Source of the DNA: Pteria penguin
Lineage: Eukaryota > Mollusca > Bivalvia > Pterioida > Pteriidae
Direction: 5' to 3'
Assembly: GCA_035048485.1 (NCBI GenBank)
Contig: CM068584.1
Location: 65,968,179 to 66,032,178, forward strand
DNA length: 64,000 nucleotides
Position 1 is the stretch's first letter; each line of letters starts with the position of its first letter. Positions 26,969 to 38,305 of this stretch are shown one piece after another. Below the pieces are notes generated by a model. It worked only from the letters and a program-made list of their open reading frames with translations. It searched no databases and was not told where the DNA came from. A program made the position numbers and the translations under genes.

Positions 26969-27365
26969 ATGGCACGAGAACGAAGCGAGAGACCATTTCG
27001 AGTGGACCAATAGAGAGTGTAGCAATGTACTTAATACATGGTTAAAACATCGATTCTCAAGTACTCTGAGATATATCAAGGAAGAACTCATATTCTGTTA
27101 TATTATTTTACGTTCATCATACCAGTTAAAATAGAATTAATTTTCTTTTTGAACGCCCGTATAAAAACAAAGGCATAATATGGTATACCGGTGTCCGCCT
27201 GTTCTACCTATCTTGTCTTCGCAATTCCCCCTAAAACTATTTGGGGGTTATTTTGATGAAATTTACAGGAGTAATGACCCTGGACTTAGACTAAGATTTA
27301 TTTTTTATTGCAAAATACCTTGTCTTCGCAACTCCTACACCCATCTGGGAGGGGGGGGGGGGGGT
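26969..27365. other. Unique DNA between satellite and SINE
   Basis: I see no supported gene. There is a poly-G run at about 27,349-27,364 abutting the SINE that follows. The 63-residue ORF at 27,180-27,371 ends in that poly-G run and has no recognisable domain. Confidence 0.5.
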
Positions 27366-27640
27366 TATTGATTGATTGATTATTGCTTTACGTCACTCCA
27401 CGATTATTTCACGTATACGGTGACAGCATCTGCCTGATGCATTGCATAGATATTTATACCTTTGTAACGGACCCATCCGAAGCGATGAGGGATCTTTAAA
27501 GTGCCACACCCACCGCCACACGGGACCACGGTTTTTACTGTCTCATTCAAAAGACAGAACACCGGTGCGCCCAGGGCTGGAGTCGAACCCGGGACCTCTC
27601 GGTCATCAGCCGAGCAGCTTATCCACTTAGCCACACCGGC
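27366..27640 (-). mobile_element. tRNA-derived SINE, full length
   Basis: On the minus strand it starts GCCGGTGTGGCTAAGTGGAT (A box), with B box GGGTTCGACTCC. The body includes GTTCTGTCTTTTGAATGAGA and GATCCCTCATCGCTTCGGAT, and the end is GTGGAGTGACGTAAAGCAAT plus an ATCAATCAATCA tail. It belongs to the same family as the copies at 5776, 41,327, 43,108, 45,017 and 61,080. It accounts for the two antiparallel ORFs of 62 and 76 residues here. Confidence 0.92.
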
Positions 27641-27919
27641 TTCCCTTTTGGGGGGAGTTTGATGAAACCTGGTACTTTAAAAAAAAATAGCTGTAGTTGG
27701 TGTATTTATGAAAGGAGTGGTGGGAGTATCAGCATGCGCGAAGATCAATTAACTTACAAACAGTTGAAGAAGAAAACATACTTTAGCAACATCAAAAGTA
27801 ATATGAATTTACCACAATTTGATTATATATTTAGTTCTAGTTTGTTTGACACCTAAGATAACAAAATACGGATGTATTATGTACCTGTTAAGCGGTGCTC
27901 TATTTTGCATTGTGTTACG

Positions 27920-27940
27920 TGGGGGGGGGGGGGGGGGGGG
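27920..27940. repeat. Poly-G tract
   Basis: A run of about 20 G follows TGTTACGTG. Similar homopurine or homopyrimidine runs occur at 28,356-28,369 (C), 29,949-29,977 (G) and 40,460-40,471 (C). Lengths of such tracts are unreliable in assemblies. Confidence 0.8.
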
Positions 27941-27995
27941 GTTGTTTATTTTTTTAACGGCAAAACAAATTTAATTATCCGGCGACGGGATTTAT

Positions 27996-28165
27996 ATACT
28001 ACAGATGGGAAAAACGACCTGTGCAAGGGATATTACCCAAGTTTAGAGGGATCTTCAAGGTTCGAATATCTTTTGTGATACGGGGACTTCCGTTTTTACT
28101 CTCATTTACAAGATATAGGGCACGCGACAAGTGGGACTCGAAACCGACGCGGAAAAAAATGCGGT
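27996..28165 (-). mobile_element. Degenerate SINE body
   Basis: The sequence GAGGGATCTTCAAGGTTCGA, then TGTGATACGGGGACTTCCGT, TTTTACTCTCATTTACAAGA and GTGGGACTCGAAACCG follows the body of the SINE at 27,366 in the same order. It has many substitutions and no intact head or tail. It is an old copy. Confidence 0.6.
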
Positions 28166-28319
28166 ACCTACTGATCTATGCCAGCTTAATTTAGATATAA
28201 AAGATGATGAGAGTATAGAAAAACGAAAGCAAACTCAATTGATTGTAAAATTTATTGGAAATAAGTCTTCCCTTAAATCCTTTTTCGAACATACAACGTT
28301 GTTAGGACGGACGCTACAT

Positions 28320-28505
28320 AAACCGATTTAATAATATCGGTGTTATAGCATAGACCCCCCCCCCCCCCGCATAGACATTTCCCCGGATAAATCGACCCAG
28401 TATAGATCTTTCCTCCTCCAAAGGGGATATTCTATCCTTACGGTTTTCCCCCTTCTCATTATCTGCATAGACTTTTCCCCCTAGGCGGATAAACCGACCT
28501 GGGTT
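28320..28505 (-). repeat. ~40-bp tandem motif (GGTCGGTTTATCCGGGG), minus orientation
   Basis: Read on the minus strand, several loosely tandem copies of a motif like CTATACTGGGTCGATTTATC followed by CGGGGAAATGTCTATGCGGG are seen. The same motif occurs in plus orientation at 30,000-30,150. Both copies end in TATAACACCG or TACAACACCG, so these look like two copies of one dispersed element lying in inverse orientation. Confidence 0.6.
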
Positions 28506-28689
28506 CATTTTCTTCCTATTGATTCTGGATTCTCGTCAAATCGGAAAACAAACCTTAATTTAGTCTTCATTTTACGTCCTTTTGAAATTTGAATACCTAC
28601 AAGCTGGCCATGGAGGAAAATAAACAACCATGCATACAAAGCAAATTCCTTCGGTTGTTTTCATGGTTTTTGGGTTCAAAATCTTACGG

Positions 28690-28840
28690 CACAAGGACAC
28701 AGAACAAACAAAAAACATACAAACAAACAAATCCCCCCAAAACAAACAAACAAACAAACAACAACAAAAAAACCCCAAACAAACAAAAAAACACCCCCCC
28801 TCCCCAAAAAAAACAAAACAAAACAAAAACAAAAACAAGA
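28690..28840. repeat. CAAA-rich low-complexity tract
   Basis: This consists of short runs of ACAAACAAAC, AAAACCCC and poly-A/C mixtures. The overlapping lysine/asparagine/threonine-rich ORFs on plus and the phenylalanine/cysteine-rich ORF on minus are products of composition. Confidence 0.8.
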
Positions 28841-29948
28841 AGGACTACAATTTCAATGTATCAGGGGCGGTAATTGGATGAAATTATTTGAACAATCTAT
28901 AAATAAAAATTGATTTTGCTGTAAAATCATTATTTTTTTTCTCATTTCGCTAATGTAAAACTTTTATGACCTAGAAAAAGGTTGTTGTTTACTTTTGAAT
29001 TTTGGCACATTTTTGGGAGTGATCCCTTTCCAGCATAATTTCTCGAAATTAAGGTGGATAACCTATGGTAAACTGTTAAAATTCTGATAGAGGAAGGTCT
29101 GACAAACATTTTGATATATGGATTATATATAGCTAAAATGTATGATGCTGTGTAAATCTTGTTGGAAGTTTGGTAATTTAACTTAGGAACTTGAGGGAAA
29201 TGCAATTACTGTGCATGAACCTCTTATCACAAGGATTACCCGTGCGAAAGATGGAAGCTCTATCACATAGCATTCAAAATTTATGTGTAAGGTCTAAGTC
29301 TTTGCAGACAAACTAACGGACAGGACAAAAACTACATATCTCAAATCTTCAATTACTGGTGCATAATACCGACTGCTACATGTATGTGAGAGAGGTTTGT
29401 ATGTAAATATATATGTACGTATGCAGCATCGTGTGATCGTGATCTTTATACTCAAAATACTGAAAAGAGCTTCCTAAGACAAAAACATCTTCTCGACAGT
29501 GATACTTCTCTCGAAACTTGTAGGGATCTCTTGGTTCCTTTCCAATAATTTTTGCATGTTACGTCCACTCTCTAGATCCAATAATTTGTTAAACGAATTT
29601 TGAATGTCACGTCCAACAATTTTCACACATGTAATTTTTGGCACTTTTAAAATGTAATTTGATCAAAATTATGTTTTTATATCTGCATTTGCTCAATATG
29701 TAAGTGATAATGGTCCTAAAGGAGAATCAATTCATAATTTGATTCTCACCTAGGACCAGCTAGAGTAAAGAGATATTTTTCATTTGCAAAATAAACCACT
29801 TGCCCTTATGTGGGTAAATCGGATTTTTCAAAATTTTAATTTCAAACTGATTTTGTCAAATAAACATGGTAACGCATTATGCATATTTAGTTTCATTCAC
29901 TTGTTGCAATATTCAAACCAAACCGACTCTAAAAGGGTAAAAAGCGTA
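28841..29948. other. Unique AT-rich DNA, no gene seen
   Basis: No exon or repeat is supported. One local inverted repeat is seen at 29,714-29,757: CCTAAAGGAGAATCAATTCA, then AATTTGATTCTCACCTAGG. Confidence 0.45.
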
Positions 29949-29999
29949 CTGATCTCAAGGGGGGGGGGGGGGGGGGGTAAACTATAATGGGTTTTTTTA

Positions 30000-30150
30000 T
30001 CCGTGGGGGATAATCAATGCTGGATCAGTTTTTCCGTGGGGGGAAGACGTATACTGAGCCGGTTTTTTTTCCGTGGGGAAGTTCTATACTGGTCGGTTTA
30101 TACGGGAGGAAAGTATATGCGGGGGGATAGTGTATACTACAACACCGGTA
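30000..30150 (+). repeat. ~40-bp tandem motif, plus orientation
   Basis: Copies of TTTTTCCGTGGGGGG, GTATACTGAGCCGGTTTTTT and GTTCTATACTGGTCGGTTTA are arranged about 35-45 bp apart, ending TAGTGTATACTACAACACCG. It matches the minus-orientation copy at 28,320-28,505. Confidence 0.6.
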
Positions 30151-30400
30151 TAAGCAGAGAAACCAAGTCAGCGTTATACTAAGTCTACTCTTTTGTTGAT
30201 ATGTCTTATCTCTAGACAATTTCACTCTTACATAGAAGAAATATGGAAAGACTTGGAACCAATAACCCTCTGCGTCGAGGACGTACGATCTACATTTACC
30301 AAATGAGGTATTAAGCCAGCACACCCAGCCATATCGTTATATATTTATCATTTATGTTGTATGTGGTTCTTTTAATAATATCTTTTAAAGTCTAAGTTTC

Positions 30401-30582
<182 letters not shown>

Positions 30583-31020
30583 GATGTCGGCAACAAAGGT
30601 GTGTGTTTTATATTAAGTGAGAGAGATAAGACTTGCCGACACAGTTGAAAATTGTAAAAAAGGAAACCAAAGAAAAGAAAGAAGGAAGAAAAGAAAAAAA
30701 AATAGGCGTAGTCTACCTAGTCATTCAAAATGTTTGATACAGTTAACTCTATCAATTTTATTAATTAATTGACTCTCTGCTGACATTATAGAGCTTGATA
30801 AGACATGATAAGTGGATATATCTCTATTCTGTGTATACTTTTTGTATATTAATATAGTTTCTCATGTATTCGTAAAAATAACCATCTAGACAGTGTTTTC
30901 TCAAGCAAAGTATCAAGGTAATCAGTTCAGTTTTTTTCACATTTTCCCGGCTACATTTTCTTAGTTTTTGATACCAAAATGTAGGATGAACACGGACAGA
31001 CATTAAAACAACCACTGAGT
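30583..31020. other. Unique AT-rich DNA, no gene seen
   Basis: No supported exon is visible. The sequence is A-rich at 30,655-30,705. Confidence 0.4.
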
Positions 31021-31262
31021 ATTGGGGGCCGCTAAGTGAGATTTTAGACGATGCGAAGCACCATTAAATCCTCATTAACGCATAGCCATATAATATACGA
31101 CCTGTACAACAGAGAAGTGATTTTTAACAATGTTAAAGCTTTACCATACGGGCTAAAATGTTTAGTTGTATCAGTTATCGAAGAAATCACGCTCTTAATA
31201 TAAATACATTAATGAGGACTTAACGGTACTTGAAATCGTCTAAAACCTCACTTAGCGGTCCA
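31021..31262. mobile_element. Foldback element with ~55-bp inverted repeats
   Basis: The left end GGGGGCCGCTAAGTGAGATT, TTAGACGATGC is mirrored by the right end AATCGTCTAAAACCTCACTT, AGCGGTCCAA. Matching continues inward (CCATTAAATCCTCATTAACG against TTAATGAGGACTTAACGGTA). The element is about 240 bp with no coding capacity, like a MITE or foldback element. Confidence 0.7.
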
Positions 31263-32046
31263 AGATATATATACAGTTCAAAACGAAAGATAACTCTAGT
31301 GCTGATATAAAATGACACGTAAACAAAAGTGAAATCGTCAATATTCGAAAAAATAAGTGTATCTGGTGAAAATAATTGATGTGTTTTCCACATATACAGA
31401 ACAATTATTATCATTTAGGTAATATATATTGACAAAATCCCACCAAAGACATTCGTAAACACACGTGCTTCGGTTTCGTACATAAACCTCACTTAGAGGT
31501 CCTTTATATATACACATGTAAGATATTTATAGAAATTAACGAAAGATAACTCGTAATGTAATAATAAAATGACACGTAAACAAATCTTCGACAAAATAAT
31601 ATCCGTGCATATACTAAAGAATTGAATGTGCTAAATGAAATAATTAATGATTTTTATTCAGTGTGTTTGTTATCTACGATTTCTGTATAAGATATTGGCC
31701 ATTAAATCCCACAACAGACATTCACTAAAATAAATACCACCGATTAAAAAATGTAAATTTCTTAAGCATTCAACAGTTATTTCCCATATTAAAAAATTTG
31801 CAGCGATTAAAATGTATTTGACTTAGCGGCACTTTCCAAAACGCACTTATGTGTACCCAAAAATGTATTTACTAAAACTATCAAGAATATATCAATTTTT
31901 TATACAAGTATAGATGGTAGGTAAAAAATAAAAGAAATAAATACCAAAATCTCGATTCAAACTTTTCTCAAGACCGAGAAATAGCCCAACAAAATCAGGT
32001 GCCTCTAAGTGAGCGTTTAGACGAGGTGCCGCTAAGTGCGGATTTT
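31263..32046. repeat. Scattered copies of the foldback terminal motif
   Basis: The motif recurs as AAACCTCACTTAGAGGTCCT at about 31,484, TTGACTTAGCGGCACTTTCC at about 31,810, and in the other orientation as GTGCCTCTAAGTGAGCGTTT and GGTGCCGCTAAGTGCGGATT at 32,000-32,045. TGACACGTAAACAAA is also repeated (31,312 and 31,570). The whole may be nested copies or one large rearranged element. Confidence 0.5.
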
Positions 32047-32049
32047 CGG

Positions 32050-32127
<78 letters not shown>

Positions 32128-32132
32128 ATATA
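32047..32132. repeat. (TA)n microsatellite
   Basis: This is a nearly pure TA dinucleotide run, producing spurious isoleucine/tyrosine ORFs. Confidence 0.95.
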
Positions 32133-32254
32133 TGATTATTTATATATTTTTAAAATGTGTGTCCTTTGATTGTCCTGCTTTTGCTGTGAGTGAAAAAAAA
32201 ATGGGCGCCCGGAAATCGGTTAACCAAACCAATTCAATGACGTATGATACTTTA

Positions 32255-32329
32255 ATTGATCGTCCTAAGTCGGTATCGTAACCGCAGTAATGTCTTTCTT
32301 CCGTGTATATTCTACTTTTATGATGTTGT
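32255..32329. repeat. Left copy of the retrotransposon flank
   Basis: The sequence CGTCCTAAGTCGGTATCGTA, then TCTTTCTTCCGTGTATATTC and TACTTTTATGATG is closely matched at 38,210-38,305 beyond the other end of the element. The element is therefore bracketed by two copies of the same genomic sequence. Confidence 0.75.
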
Positions 32330-32509
32330 TGTTACGGTCAGAAATAAACCGTTTTGTATATATATAGAAACATCTAGATTCAAAGGAACTTTCAAGAACA
32401 TTCACAAAACATTACGCAAGTAAACAATTTATATACAATTACAGAAATTTCTCGCTCTTAATAGAACAATCAATAATATAAACAAGCAAAACATATGACC
32501 CTCATAATA
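32330..32509 (-). repeat. 3' LTR, internally shortened
   Basis: On plus it starts TGTTACGGTCAGAAATAAAC and ends TATGACCCTCATAATA next to the polypurine tract. Against the right LTR it keeps both ends (TTCAAAGGAACTTTCAAGAA and CAATCAATAATATAAACAAG also match) but lacks about 350-380 bp of the middle and the TA expansion. Confidence 0.85.
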
Positions 32510-32520
32510 CCTCCCTCCTT
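32510..32520 (-). other. Polypurine tract
   Basis: AAGGAGGGAGG on the minus strand lies directly upstream of the 3' LTR. This is the expected plus-strand primer site of an LTR element. Confidence 0.8.
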
Positions 32521-33459
32521 AAAATATTGAATGTCAATGAAATCTTTAATTACAAACATATGCACTGCTGCATAATGCACAATAAATATAAATACTTCAC
32601 TCTCTGACATAATATGGGTTTAACTAACTCTTCACAAAGCATCAGCAATCACATTGTCTTTTATATGATTTACAATTATATGTTTCTCTTGTAAAAGCAA
32701 ACTTCACCTTGCCAGTCTTTGATTTTTGTTTGACATTTTATGTGAGAAGTTTAGAGGGTTGTGATCTGTGAATACAAGCATTGGATATACAGCGATGCTA
32801 AGATAAACATCAAAATGTTGTAAAGCTGACAACAATGCAAAACATTCTTTTTCAATAGTAGAATAATTTCGTTGACATTTTCTAAGTTTCTTTGAAAAAT
32901 AACAAATAGTTATATTTACTTGTTCATCACCTTCTTGAAATCATGTATAGTTCTTAAAAAGTTCTTTAAATGTCGAGCTGTACATAATGACGTAATCAAT
33001 GTAAGCTTCACATCCTTCTAGGACCTGAATCATCCTTTGAAATGTAGCTGGAGCGTTTTCATTCAAAATGGCTTAGATTTCTACTGGAACCATCCACCCG
33101 GAATAACGTACGAGGAGATTTCTTTGGCTCTGTCTGTTAAGGGCACTTGCCAATAACCCTTTCACAAATCAAATCTACTTACATATTTAGCACTGCCGAT
33201 TTTATCAATACAGTCATCGATTCTGGGGACTGGATACGAATCTGTTTTTGTTACAGCTTTAACTTTTCCGTACACAAAAGGTAAGATCCATCTGGTTTAG
33301 GAACCAAAACACAAGGAGAGCTGCAGTTACTTTTGCATTCTCTAACATGTATTTCACTTCATCTCTCAAGAACTGTAATGTCATCGGATTTAAGCAATAT
33401 GGATGCTGTTTAATCGGCAACGCATCTCCAACATTCACATCATGACAAGTTGCATTCAT
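32521..33459 (-). pseudogene. Reverse transcriptase and RNase H remnant
   Basis: Several frames on the minus strand give, in order, VNVGDALPIKQHPY, a block of the SSPCVLVPKPDGSY type, VTKTDSYPVPRIDDCID, and GYWQVPLTDRAKEIS. Next comes YIDY where the RT active site should read YIDD. Then, after a gap, come FSKKLRKCQRNYSTIEKECF, VFTDHNPLNF and KDNVIADAL of RNase H. The thumb/connection part between the YIDY block and RNase H (roughly 120 residues in relatives, from memory) is missing, and there are frameshifts and stops. RNase H runs straight into the polypurine tract, so nothing of integrase lies downstream of it. Confidence 0.85.
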
Positions 33460-33462
33460 TTT

Positions 33463-33803
33463 TTAAGGAACATTCGGAAATAAGTTTGAATTTTCATAAA
33501 TCAAAGTTTTCATTTTGCCTTTAGTCTGCTCGGGAAGATGATAAAGTTTTGTGTCCAAGTATGACAAGATTTCAGAATTTTTCAAATGTACCCTTTGATT
33601 AAAATCATTTTTAACAAAATCTACATCGACATGTGTTTCTTCATTATAATTTACAGAGGCCTTAATAAAATAAGCTAAGGTAGACGCAGACTTTACAAGA
33701 CTTTGATCATTTCTTTCAACATGTTCACAACTCTTATTCTTATCATAACAAACCTTCATTTTTCTTTGACAACTTTTTAAAATTTTCTTGAGCGATTTTA
33801 CAT
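33463..33803 (-). pseudogene. Integrase end and linker to RT
   Basis: After the nested insertion the frame resumes with SLKKILKSCQRKMKVCYDKN, the conserved patch of the integrase C-terminal part. A linker follows that ends YLDTKLYHLPEQTKGKMKTL and LFPNVP, the usual lead-in to the RT of this lineage. With the insertion removed, the integrase frame on the other side (NDCTMYVK) joins directly, so integrase and the RT lead-in are naturally adjacent in this element. Confidence 0.8.
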
Positions 33804-34861
33804 GTACTTCATTCATATAATTGTCTTATTATTCAATATATATTTAAAACTTATTTCGCCTTATAGTTTATTTACAATGGCGGCAAATGGAATGTGAGGC
33901 GGTGATGGAGTGAGTAAATCGTCTTCATTCATAATCACTCGATATTTGGATCCTATACTATAAAGTTTACTACGATGATGTAAGCGTTGCAGGATTTGTA
34001 AACTAACGTGGGAGAAAAAGAATCAACCACTACCACCAGTGATGGACAGAGATTTCTCCCATTATGGACAGAAATGTCTATAAAAATAGCTGGGAAAGAT
34101 TTCCTTATCTTTATAGGGTGGGATAAGATAACAAATTCACGTGAGCATTTTCGAAACCGGAATTAACGAACTATTTCTTTTGTTTTCGTCCTTCGATTCT
34201 TTCTACCAGCAACTCCGCAAAACTGCTACTCATTTGCATTCTTCTCTATCAAAAACACCAGCAAATGTCGAAAAAATTACAGAACATACCTCACCTGCCA
34301 TCTATCCTCAATTTCCGAGCAGAATTTCTCCTGGAACGCACATTCAAATAATCCAATTCACTCTATTTTTTCACGGAACGTCAATCCATGGAGGCACTTT
34401 TAATATTAATATGTCATTTTCCTCACATTCAAATCGTAACACTAGCAATTGTTAAATGTTGTGTAGTCTTACACTGGCGCACATCTCTACAGGCAATAGT
34501 ACTGTACAGTACAGTGGGTTGTGACATTATGTGTGCGCGCTTGATGACGTCAAATACGGAGTTGGAAAATACAGGACATTTTGAATCAAATATATTGTGT
34601 AAAGTTTGATTATCGATTTATCATATTGATTTCATTCATATAATTGTCTAATTGTTCAATATATCTTTAAAACTTCTTTCGTCTTATGGTTTATTTACAA
34701 TGGCGGCAAATGGAATTTGAGGCGGTGATGGAGTGAGTAAATCGGCTTCATTCATTATCACTCGATATTTTCATCCGCTACTATAAAGTTTACTACGATG
34801 ATGAAAGCGTTGCAGGATTCGTAAACTAACGTGGGAGAAAAAGATTCAACCACCACCACTT
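33804..34861. mobile_element. Nested 1.06-kb insertion with ~230-bp direct repeats
   Basis: The insertion interrupts the integrase frame and is bracketed by an 8-bp duplication, TTTTACAT (33,796-33,803 and 34,862-34,869). Its two ends are direct repeats: about 33,808-34,039 and 34,631-34,859, both starting TTCATTCATATAATTGTCT and containing ACAATGGCGGCAAATGGAAT and AACGTGGGAGAAAAAG. The ~590-bp middle holds a 104-residue ORF (34,141-34,455) with no recognised domain. The A-B-A form suggests a miniature LTR-type element, but I see no TG...CA ends consistent with the TSD, primer site or polypurine tract, so its class is open. Confidence 0.75.
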
Positions 34862-34869
34862 TTTTACAT

Positions 34870-35600
34870 ACATTGTACAATCGTTCTTTAAAATTAGATA
34901 CATAGTTAAAAGATTCATGTCAGTAGTCTCAGCCAACCATTTTTCTTTCAATAACTTTAAAGGTCCCCTAACTGTTTGACCAAACACCAACTCAAAGGTA
35001 CTAAATCCAAGGGATACCTGGACTGCTTCACGGGCAGCAAACAAAAGTACGTGGACCCCATCATCCAAGTATTTTTCATACTGAAAACAAAGTGTTCTGA
35101 TCATGGCTTTAAGGGTCTGATGGAAACGTCCAAGAGCCCCCTGAGATTCAGGATAGTATGCACTATATCTGTATTGTTTTATTCCTAACTTGCTGAAATA
35201 TGTAAGACGTGAAATTTGAGCCTTGATCCGAATGAATAGCCTTGGGTGCACCCACAAAACTGAAAAAAAAAAAAAAAACTTTGTATGGGCCTTCACTATT
35301 GTTTTTCCCTTAACATTTCTAAGGGGAAATGCTTCAGGAAAGCGTGTGGAGATACACATAATGGTAAGTAAATACAAATTCCCTGACTTGGTTCTAGGAA
35401 GAGGCCCTACACAGTCAACTAACATTCGACTAAATGGCTCCTCAAAGGATGGGATAGGTTATAGGGGAGCAGATGGTATCGTTTGATTTGGCTTACCAAC
35501 CATCTGACAAATATGACATGACTTACAATATTTAGACACATCATTCCTCAATTTGGGCCAATAAAAAATGTGTCATAATCTTACTACACGTCTTATTAAG
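34870..35600 (-). pseudogene. Integrase remnant
   Basis: Reading minus, the zinc-binding region is seen (FYWPKLRNDVSKYCKSCHIC, then QMVGKPNQ). The catalytic core follows with DCVGPLPRTKSGNLYLLTIM, ISTRFPEAFPLRN, a frameshift at a T/A homopolymer near 35,263-35,277, then YRYSAYYPESQGALGRFHQT and FSTFELVFGQTVRGPLKLLK. The HHCC finger and the D..D..E core of retroviral-type integrases are recognisable, but the frame is broken. Confidence 0.85.
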
Positions 35601-35719
35601 GAAGGGAACCATCATTTAAGTTCACAGGCAACTCTCTGTCATGGTCTTGAACAAACAACGTAACACTGAGGTCAATGTAAGCTTCAAGGTCAGACTCATC
35701 TAGGGTCGACAATTGACTT

Positions 35720-36090
35720 TCAGTTTATCTCTGCTGCTTATTTGACATAGCCCTAGTTACAGCACAGGACAGGTATAAATCCTGGTTCTCAGGAATGGTC
35801 TCATCAACTGGCACAACTTTTTCACTAACAATGGGATCCGCCACCAATTTGCCGACAGCTAGATCGTTACCTAGCAACATGGAAACACCCTGGACTGGTA
35901 GAATAGGCCGCACACCTACGGTAACTCATTAAATCTGATTTCAGATAAATTTTATGAAGGGGAACATTAATGAAACCTAGCTCCACACCCTGTAACAAAA
36001 CTGAACTACCACCTCAGACAGAGTTAAAACACAACAAAGTGTGGGCAGCACCAGTATCTCGTAAAATCTTAAGTTGTGGGGGATCGCTAT
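35720..36090 (-). pseudogene. Aspartic protease remnant and downstream linker
   Basis: A minus-strand frame gives LKILRDTGAAHTLL with the DTGA active-site motif (codons at 36,047-36,058). A broken middle follows, then ILPVQGVSMLLGNDLAVGKL. LLGNDLAGGK-like motifs follow the protease in this gypsy lineage (recollection). An in-frame stop follows the DTGA block. Confidence 0.75.
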
Positions 36091-36280
36091 ACCCAGTAAG
36101 TGAAAAAAAAAACCTCGGACAGAAAGGACTTATAACCCTCCATAAAATCAATAGAACTGGACTTAGGACCCTGAACATCAGGTTTTTCAAAACTCTCTAA
36201 AACAAGGGGTTTTCTTTCATCTTTCACAGCAGCACAAGGCATGAGGAAGTTTTTCCTTAAACTCATTCTTCCTCTTAAGT

Positions 36281-37000
36281 TTAATCACCTACAAAATGAC
36301 TCTTTTTCTTACAATAAGCACAAGTAAGAGTTGATCCTACAAGATTATCAGACTTTTTACTAGAACTAGACTGGGGAGTTGGCTGAGCAGTGTCTTTCTG
36401 TTGACTACTTTCAACACCTGGACCTTTTTCATTGTTACTTACACTCTGAGATTTTGACAAAAATTTCTTTTTAGGAGTAAGAGCATAAGTATCTGATAAT
36501 ACAGCTGCTTCATTTAAAGTATGTACATCTTTATCATCTAAATGAGTTCTCAAATCTTGAGGTAAACATTGCCTAAATTCTTCTATTAACATCAATTCTC
36601 TCAAATTTTTAAAATTTGCATTATTTTTCTTTGATCTTAACCATTGTTCAAAGAAATCCTCTTTTTCTCTACATAACTTTGATTATCTTATAATTTCTGA
36701 ATTTTTGTCTGTAAGCCTCAGGTACCAATTCATAAGCTTTCAAAATGGTATCATTAACCGTAGTATAGTCAGAACTATCGGCTACATTAAGTGCTGAATA
36801 AACTTCAGCGGCCTTATAAATGAGTACACTTTGTAATTGTAGACTAAACCTCATGAAGCCATTTTAAATTTTCAGCAACTTTCTCAAATTGAGGAAAAAA
36901 AAATTTAACAGATTTCTCAATAAATTTTTGTACAAGTCTAATATGTTTAGCAGCATTAAATTCTGACTTTGGATGGTAAAATTCTGAGTTTTGTACTGAT
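36281..37000 (-). pseudogene. Gag remnant (capsid and zinc knuckle)
   Basis: Minus-strand frames give VAENLKWLHE, AAEVYSALNVADSSDYTTVN, LKAYELVPEAYRQKFRNYK, LMLIEEFRQCLPQDLRTHLD and, after a Ser/Gln-rich linker, LTCAYCKKKSHFVGD. The last is a CCHC-type knuckle reduced to CxxCxxxxH with the final Cys lost to a D and a stop. The order and motifs fit the Gag of the same gypsy lineage. A frameshift or stop lies near 36,855. Confidence 0.8.
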
Positions 37001-37445
37001 GTCTCTTTCATTTTCAACTCATGTTCTAATTTAATTTTCTATAACCCCATTTGTCTGTCTCTTTCCCTTTCTTCTCTTTCTATCTGTTTCATTTTTAAAT
37101 GACATTCTAATTATAATTTTCGTAACTGTATACTACTTTCTTCTTCCCTTTTCTCTGGAAATTCATATGTTTTAAAATATTCTTCCTACACTAAATTTTC
37201 AGCAACCACACTTTTAATTTCATCTTTTTTTTCATTTGGGACTTAAAAGACAGCCCAAAATGGTGGCCTAATACTAACAAATCACTTTTTTCTCAGAGGT
37301 TCAAAAGTTTTCAGGTCTGGCGAACTAAAAAAAATATTCACTTTTAAATGACATACTGAATTTTATTTCTTTTTTTGGCTGGCTATACGTTCTAATACAG
37401 CAAATCTGTCAAAAATTTACACAGTGCAAATAGCAAACGAATTCT
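37001..37445 (-). other. 5' untranslated/leader region of the retrotransposon
   Basis: This lies between the primer-binding site and Gag. It is A/G-rich on minus, with several possible but broken frames, and no separate gene is seen. Confidence 0.4.
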
Positions 37446-37463
37446 ATCCCGGACGAGCCCCCA
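37446..37463 (-). other. Primer-binding site, tRNA-Pro type
   Basis: The minus strand reads TGGGGGCTCGTCCGGGAT, six bases inside the 5' LTR. This 18-mer is the classical tRNA-Pro primer-binding site known from murine leukaemia virus, which supports tRNA-Pro priming here. Confidence 0.88.
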
Positions 37464-37469
37464 AATTTC

Positions 37470-38168
<699 letters not shown>

Positions 38169-38209
38169 TTGTGTCTGCCTGTCCTTCGTGAAGTTTGTTA
38201 CTTCAATTC

Positions 38210-38305
38210 ACCGTCCTAAGTTGGTATCGTAACTGCAGCACAACCGAATTTTTGGTAATGTCGTTTTTCCGTGTATATTCTACTATTATCATGTTTTGTG
38301 TGCAT
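38210..38305. repeat. Right copy of the retrotransposon flank
   Basis: CCGTCCTAAGTTGGTATCGT, GGTAATGTCGTTTTTCCGTG and TATATTCTACTATTATCATG parallel the sequence at 32,255-32,329. This copy has about 17 extra bases (CACAACCGAATTTTTGG region). Confidence 0.75.

Noticed and set aside
34141..34455. The 104-residue ORF in the nested insert as a protein gene
   Set aside because: No recognised domain and no second copy to test conservation. Ser/Thr/Phe-rich composition in AT-rich DNA can give this by chance.
33804..34861. Calling the nested insert a standard miniature LTR retrotransposon
   Set aside because: No TG...CA ends consistent with the target duplication, no primer site and no polypurine tract. 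The duplication is 8 bp where 4-6 bp would be expected.
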